A stretch of 7,818 bases of DNA. Source: Candidatus Nitrosocosmicus sp. (GTDB lineage: Archaea > Thermoproteota > Nitrososphaeria > Nitrososphaerales > Nitrososphaeraceae). The translations under genes were made by a program, and so were the position numbers. Below are positions 4,844 through 7,818 of the stretch, piece by piece. The DNA is taken from NCBI GenBank assembly GCA_030452275.1, contig JAKDMR010000082.1:1-7818 (forward strand). The letters run 5' to 3'. The notes below the pieces were generated by a model. That model was not told where the DNA came from. It saw only the letters and a program-made list of their open reading frames with translations, and did no database searches. Numbering within the stretch: position 1 is the first letter of the stretch; each line of letters starts with the position of its first letter.

Positions 4844-4849
4844 TATAAG
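4844..4849 (+). promoter_or_regulatory. TATA box of the recombinase gene
   Basis: TATAAG within AACTATAAGA would place transcription start near 4872, about 11 nt before the ATG at 4883. GGAG at 4855-4858 is probably too far from the start to serve as a ribosome site. The box begins 12 nt after the last GTCTACA repeat. Confidence 0.5.
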
Positions 4850-4882
4850 ATCTTGGAGTATTAATATGAAAATGCTCCCCGG

Positions 4883-6004
4883 ATGGACATTTCCGATTCA
4901 CACCAATATCTTGCAGCTAAACAAAATTCAGCTAAAAATAGTGAATGGTATACACTTTCATCTCGTATAAAGAAGTCAAAATTAGCTATCGTTAATCTAA
5001 AATTGGAACAGAATGGCTTCAATACTTTTGGAGAATTCGTAAATGCGTGGATTGAAGGAAGGTATCCCACCTACCAAAAGGATGAGCAGGTAGAAAAGCT
5101 GCTAGTTCGAATAAGGGAAAAAGGTATAACCGATCCATTAACAGGAGAATTTAATCCCACATTCTATCGGAACTTTGACTCCAAAGATATGTTAAAGGAT
5201 CTATTACCCAAATATGTTTACAAGAAACATGCAAAGGACTTAGTAAGATATTGCGAACGTTATCTGGAAATCTTCTTTACTAAACCACAGTTAATCCAAT
5301 CTGAGTCAGGCCATAAGAGGGCTTGGATCTGCTATGCAATGAGAAAGTTTGGAATGTACTACGATAGAAAGATGCATAATCCCGAACTTAAAATCCTGAT
5401 AGAAGAATTAATCAAACGTTATGAACTAAACAAGAATATGCGAATTCATGACAGAGTATGGTTAGTAGACGAAGGTTATATCGATAAAATGTTACGCAAA
5501 GCATTGGAGATTGATGGAGATATTGGTATAATCGTCAAGTTTGCTTTCTTTTCTGGCTTGAGGGGCGAAGAAATAACTTATGCTCATGAAACCGCGATTT
5601 GTGATTCTTTAAAGGGATGTAATTGCGATAGGTTACATATTACCCATAAAATGAATGATGTTAGTGTTATAGTCCTCAACAGGATAGTGGGTCAAAAACA
5701 CTCATACTTTACAATTATCCCCACTCTGCTTTGGAATGAATTTAGATGTCTTGATAAGGTAACAAAGGAGGAAAGAAATATCGCTCACATGATGATAAAG
5801 AGTCATACGAGAGGTAAGGCAACTTTAATGGATCTTAGAAAGTTTCACTATACCATATTGTGCCGCTCCGAAATGGGTGAAGTCGGAGCGGAAGTCTTAG
5901 CGGGTCATGCAAAGTCCATTTCTGCAAAACATTACCTTATTCACGAACTCGATAAAATGAGTAATCAGTATACTAAATGCATGTTAGAACCCTACTTCAA
6001 GTAA
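4883..6004 (+). CDS. Archaeal tyrosine recombinase/integrase
   Basis: A 373-residue site-specific recombinase that should exchange strands between attachment sites via a 3'-phosphotyrosine bond. The N-terminal half (1-180) is basic and probably holds arm- and core-binding helices. The C-terminal catalytic part shows FFSGLRGEE (R227, box I), GQKHSYF (K272, beta-hairpin lysine), MDLRKFHYT (R319, box II), LAGHAKS (H342) and SAKHYL (Y351, nucleophile), followed by a helical tail. Box II normally reads H-x-x-R, or K-x-x-R in SSV-type archaeal integrases; here the first position is Met316. The gene is not split, unlike SSV-type genes after integration. ATG 4883 is the only ATG in frame after the TAA at 4862-4864. 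It lies downstream of the right att-like core and the GTCTACA repeats, which are its likely targets. Confidence 0.88.
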   Translation: MDISDSHQYLAAKQNSAKNSEWYTLSSRIKKSKLAIVNLKLEQNGFNTFGEFVNAWIEGRYPTYQKDEQVEKLLVRIREKGITDPLTGEFNPTFYRNFDSKDMLKDLLPKYVYKKHAKDLVRYCERYLEIFFTKPQLIQSESGHKRAWICYAMRKFGMYYDRKMHNPELKILIEELIKRYELNKNMRIHDRVWLVDEGYIDKMLRKALEIDGDIGIIVKFAFFSGLRGEEITYAHETAICDSLKGCNCDRLHITHKMNDVSVIVLNRIVGQKHSYFTIIPTLLWNEFRCLDKVTKEERNIAHMMIKSHTRGKATLMDLRKFHYTILCRSEMGEVGAEVLAGHAKSISAKHYLIHELDKMSNQYTKCMLEPYFK

Positions 6005-6130
6005 TTGTGAATCACTACTATAGGCCCGACACACATGAAATAATTACAAAGAGGATAAGACCAGATTTAGAATGATGTATCAGATCAGATCTTGTTAACT
6101 TTAAAGTCTGATTATCTTATTTGATTGCTG

Positions 6131-6319
6131 TCAACCCGTCCTATTCAAGAAAAAGTTTATCGAAATTGTTCCTCTGGGTATGAATCGCCTGCAGTCACAT
6201 TTGTCTATTCTACAACTCGTATCTGTTGCTGCGAATGCTCTACTATGCAGTCTAAAAATGTGGTTACAGTTACATCGAATCTGAGATTGTATTTTTTGCT
6301 TGATTTCTATTTTATTCAT
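6131..6319 (-). CDS. Small zinc-binding protein, CxCxH-H-C-CxC type
   Basis: A 62-residue basic protein with the ordered pattern C16-x-C18-x-H20-x4-H25, then C36-x4-C41-x-C43-x2-F46. This CxC..H....H...C....CxC..F arrangement recurs in small zinc-binding proteins of archaea and their elements, and is unlikely to arise by chance in an ORF this short. The N-terminus (MNKIEIKQKIQSQIR) is a basic helix and the C-terminus is Arg-rich, which suggests nucleic-acid binding, though no function is established. A TATA box lies about 28 nt upstream of the ATG, supporting a leaderless transcript and this strand over the overlapping plus-strand frame. It stands alone between the recombinase and the secreted-protein genes. 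Confidence 0.6.
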   Translation of the reverse strand: MNKIEIKQKIQSQIRCNCNHIFRLHSRAFAATDTSCRIDKCDCRRFIPRGTISINFFLNRTG

Positions 6320-6343
6320 ATATATAGTGATGCTTGGAAACCG

Positions 6344-6352
6344 TATAAAAAT
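6344..6352 (-). promoter_or_regulatory. TATA box of the small zinc-binding protein gene
   Basis: On the minus strand ATTTTTATA is centred about 28 nt before the ATG (6317-6319). That spacing fits a leaderless start. Confidence 0.55.
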
Positions 6353-6396
6353 AATAGCTAGGGTAGTGACAATGCTCGAATTATCCTAAATGATAC

Positions 6397-6509
6397 CTAG
6401 TCATCATCTTGATAGATCTTCTTTCCCATAGAGTAAAAGCCCTTTAGAATTCTTTACCCTTGTGCTTTTTGTATAAATCTCCAACGTAAACCTCTTCTAT
6501 GTCTACCAT
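6397..6509 (-). pseudogene. Small ORF, possibly frameshifted
   Basis: Minus-strand ATG at 6507-6509 opens a 21-codon frame (MVDIEEVYVGDLYKKHKGKE, then F) that stops at 6444-6446. In another frame the protein-like run GFYSMGKKIYQDDD follows and stops at 6397-6399. Both halves look coding, and one indel would join them into a protein of about 37 residues. It starts 16 nt after the stop of the PsbP-like gene, so it could be co-transcribed. No family is recognised. It may be a decayed gene, a sequencing indel or chance. Confidence 0.25.
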
Positions 6510-6525
6510 TGTATTTTATATCATT

Positions 6526-7107
6526 TTAACAAACGCGTCCATCCACTTTTACCGATTGAATCATGTCATCGACTATAGAACTGTATTTATCATAATAATC
6601 AAGACCAACGGTGTTATATCGAATTACATATAAAGTGTTCTCCGAAGGGATGTATACTTCCTTGTCCTTCCATATGTCCCCCTTCGAAGTCATATATTCA
6701 TACACTATCTCATGAGCTGGAGTACCTGGAATATCAATTCTATTTGATTGAATTATAGTGTCGCCCATATCTGGTGCATGATAAAATTCCATAAACTCCG
6801 CAATTCCCTCAATGGATTTGTCTGGATAGATGGAAATACCTTGAGCCTCTAAAGCAACAGTATTTTTAAAACCGTCCGGCGTATTGGGTTTAATTTCAGC
6901 CATATCGAACAAGTTACCGAACTTCATGTTTGATTCTTCTACAACCCAGTTATCTGGATAGTTGATAGACAGTCCACACATTGCATTCGAATAAGTTTTA
7001 CTTAATGATGGATTCTGAGCATATGCGAGAGTGGTCGCAGAACCAAATAACATTATAATCAAAATGGGAATAATACTTATCGGCTGAAGTTTAATTACTT
7101 TCATCAT
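6526..7107 (-). CDS. Secreted PsbP-like domain protein
   Basis: A 193-residue exported protein. Residues 1-30 form a signal peptide: basic start (MMKVIK), hydrophobic core (ISIIPILIIMLFGSATTLA) and a likely cut after AYA (28-30). The mature part resembles the PsbP/DUF1795 fold common in ammonia-oxidising archaea: YSNAMCGLSINYPDNWVVEE (39-58) is the typical opening strand with the 'YP..W.V' signature, followed by AEIKPNTPDGFKN, a mid-domain EFMEFYH, the central strand HEIVYEYMTSKGD, LYVIRYNT and the final helix YDKYSSIVDDMIQSVKV. C44 and the C-terminal C193 could form a disulfide. The molecular role of archaeal members is unknown, and no photosystem function is implied. There is no lipobox, so it is probably released or membrane-anchored by the uncleaved helix. 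Two adjacent Met codons leave the start uncertain by one residue. Confidence 0.75.
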   Translation of the reverse strand: MMKVIKLQPISIIPILIIMLFGSATTLAYAQNPSLSKTYSNAMCGLSINYPDNWVVEESNMKFGNLFDMAEIKPNTPDGFKNTVALEAQGISIYPDKSIEGIAEFMEFYHAPDMGDTIIQSNRIDIPGTPAHEIVYEYMTSKGDIWKDKEVYIPSENTLYVIRYNTVGLDYYDKYSSIVDDMIQSVKVDGRVC

Positions 7108-7197
7108 GATGATAAAACAGACTTATTTCTTAAGGTTTCTTAGTGGATTGAAAAGGAAACTGATTGAATTTCAGAATAATATAGTCGTCTTCTAAAA

Positions 7198-7818
7198 TTA
7201 TCCGCTACAACCATTACTTTGAGCCCAATTTAGAATAGAAAACTCACTTCGCTCGCAATACTCTTCGAAGATTTGAGCATAGCCGTTTTCAATTAACCTT
7301 TGATTTAGCAACAACTTTTCATCTCCACAATAAACAAACCCAATCATTCTGCCATAACTACCTGCTTTCTGTCCATCATCTTCGTCTACTAAAACCTTTG
7401 TCCCAACACCGCAATCTGAGTTGACAAAATCTTTTGCCTCTTGATAACCTTGTTCACCTTGTTCTGGAGTATTGACTAATGAGAGCCTAATTCTAATTTC
7501 TCCATCAACATCAACTGTGTCTCCGTCGACTACCTTAGAAATGGTCCCTGTGAAACAATTAGCGTTTCCAGAGCATCTATCGAAAGATGATATTGAATTC
7601 CCATTAGTCGAGGTAGTTTCGGCAAATCTGTTACTATTCTCATTTTTGTTATTATCAGATTTATCATCATCACTTTCTCCCTTGCTACTACTCTTATCAT
7701 CATCATCTGACGAGCTTCCTGAACTATCTTCGTCATCGTCATTACCAGGACATTCGGAATCATATCCTAAGTCAAGTGTCATAGTTTCTGTCGTTATTCC
7801 ACGTTCCAAATCTATTTT
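7198..7818 (-). CDS. SNase-family (thermonuclease-like) protein, 5' end outside window
   Basis: The minus-strand frame is open to the window edge, so the N-terminus, probably with a signal peptide, is missing; a TTG at 7807-7809 is not needed as a start. Residues here are counted from that TTG. A strongly acidic Ser/Asp linker (about 22-58, with runs such as DDDDKSSSKGESDDDK) precedes a staphylococcal-nuclease domain (about 83-185): CFTGTISKVVDGDTVDVDG holds the metal-binding aspartates, IRIRLSLVNTPE carries Arg108, QEAKDF carries a candidate general base Glu124, and SYGRMIGFVYC carries Arg154. These match the catalytic Arg/Glu/Arg set of SNase. Seven cysteines (20, 79, 85, 133, 161, 185, 201) suggest disulfides in an extracellular enzyme. 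Same strand as the PsbP-like gene, 90 nt apart. It probably degrades extracellular nucleic acid. Confidence 0.85.
   Translation of the reverse strand, partial: KIDLERGITTETMTLDLGYDSECPGNDDDEDSSGSSSDDDDKSSSKGESDDDKSDNNKNENSNRFAETTSTNGNSISSFDRCSGNANCFTGTISKVVDGDTVDVDGEIRIRLSLVNTPEQGEQGYQEAKDFVNSDCGVGTKVLVDEDDGQKAGSYGRMIGFVYCGDEKLLLNQRLIENGYAQIFEEYCERSEFSILNWAQSNGCSG

Noticed and set aside
4725..4970. Plus-strand ORF of 81 codons overlapping the integrase start
   Set aside because: It runs through the GTCTACA repeats, which gives it repetitive residues, and overlaps the true integrase N-terminus in another frame.
105..6004. A complete integrated virus, plasmid or conjugative element
   Set aside because: No capsid, replication, partition or conjugation gene is visible, and no third att copy is found to the right of the integrase within the window.
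6125..6361. Plus-strand ORF of 78 codons
   Set aside because: It needs a TTG start and overlaps the minus-strand zinc-binding ORF, which has an ATG, an ordered Cys/His motif and a TATA box.

Overview
The window looks like chromosomal or integrated accessory DNA of an ammonia-oxidising archaeon (Nitrososphaeria/Thaumarchaeota, perhaps a soil Nitrosocosmicus- or Nitrososphaera-like lineage). This rests on a Sulfolobus/thaumarchaeal-type zinc-ferredoxin, a secreted PsbP-like protein, an archaeal tyrosine recombinase, small Cys/His zinc-binding proteins, very AT-rich DNA, and archaeal TATA boxes sitting about 25-28 nt before the start codons, as expected for leaderless mRNAs. The genus is an inference; no rRNA or marker gene is present.

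Layout. Positions 1-104 hold no clear gene. At 105-128 lies a copy of the 3' end of a tRNA gene (T-loop, T-stem and acceptor strand), followed by an inverted partial copy and a hairpin-rich stretch to about 282. A 45-codon Cys-rich ORF (311-448), a non-coding stretch and a universal-stress-type protein (806-1435, +) follow. On the minus strand come a 7Fe ferredoxin (1746-2252), a single-domain ubiquitin-like beta-grasp protein (2374-2634), an unrecognised helical 128-residue protein (2690-3076) and a decayed alpha/beta-hydrolase C-terminus (3215-3391). An HNH endonuclease (3523-4266, +) closes this segment. At 4646-4734 is a second, larger copy of the tRNA-derived sequence, then five GTCTACA repeats (4737-4832), a TATA box and a complete tyrosine recombinase (4883-6004, +).

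To the right lie a 62-residue zinc-binding protein (6131-6319, -), a small possibly frameshifted ORF (6397-6509, -), a secreted PsbP-like protein (6526-7107, -) and a secreted SNase-family nuclease that runs off the right edge (7198-7818, -).

Reading. The 24-nt direct repeats at 105-128 and 4687-4710 (one mismatch) look like attachment cores. They bracket a 4.58-kb cargo segment without its own recombinase, while the recombinase sits just outside the right-hand core behind what look like its arm-type binding sites. This resembles a tandem array of integrative elements, or a cis-mobilisable cassette next to an integrase-bearing element. The cargo is mixed: stress, redox, a ubiquitin-like protein, a nuclease and a pseudogene. 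No complete defence or conjugation module is visible.
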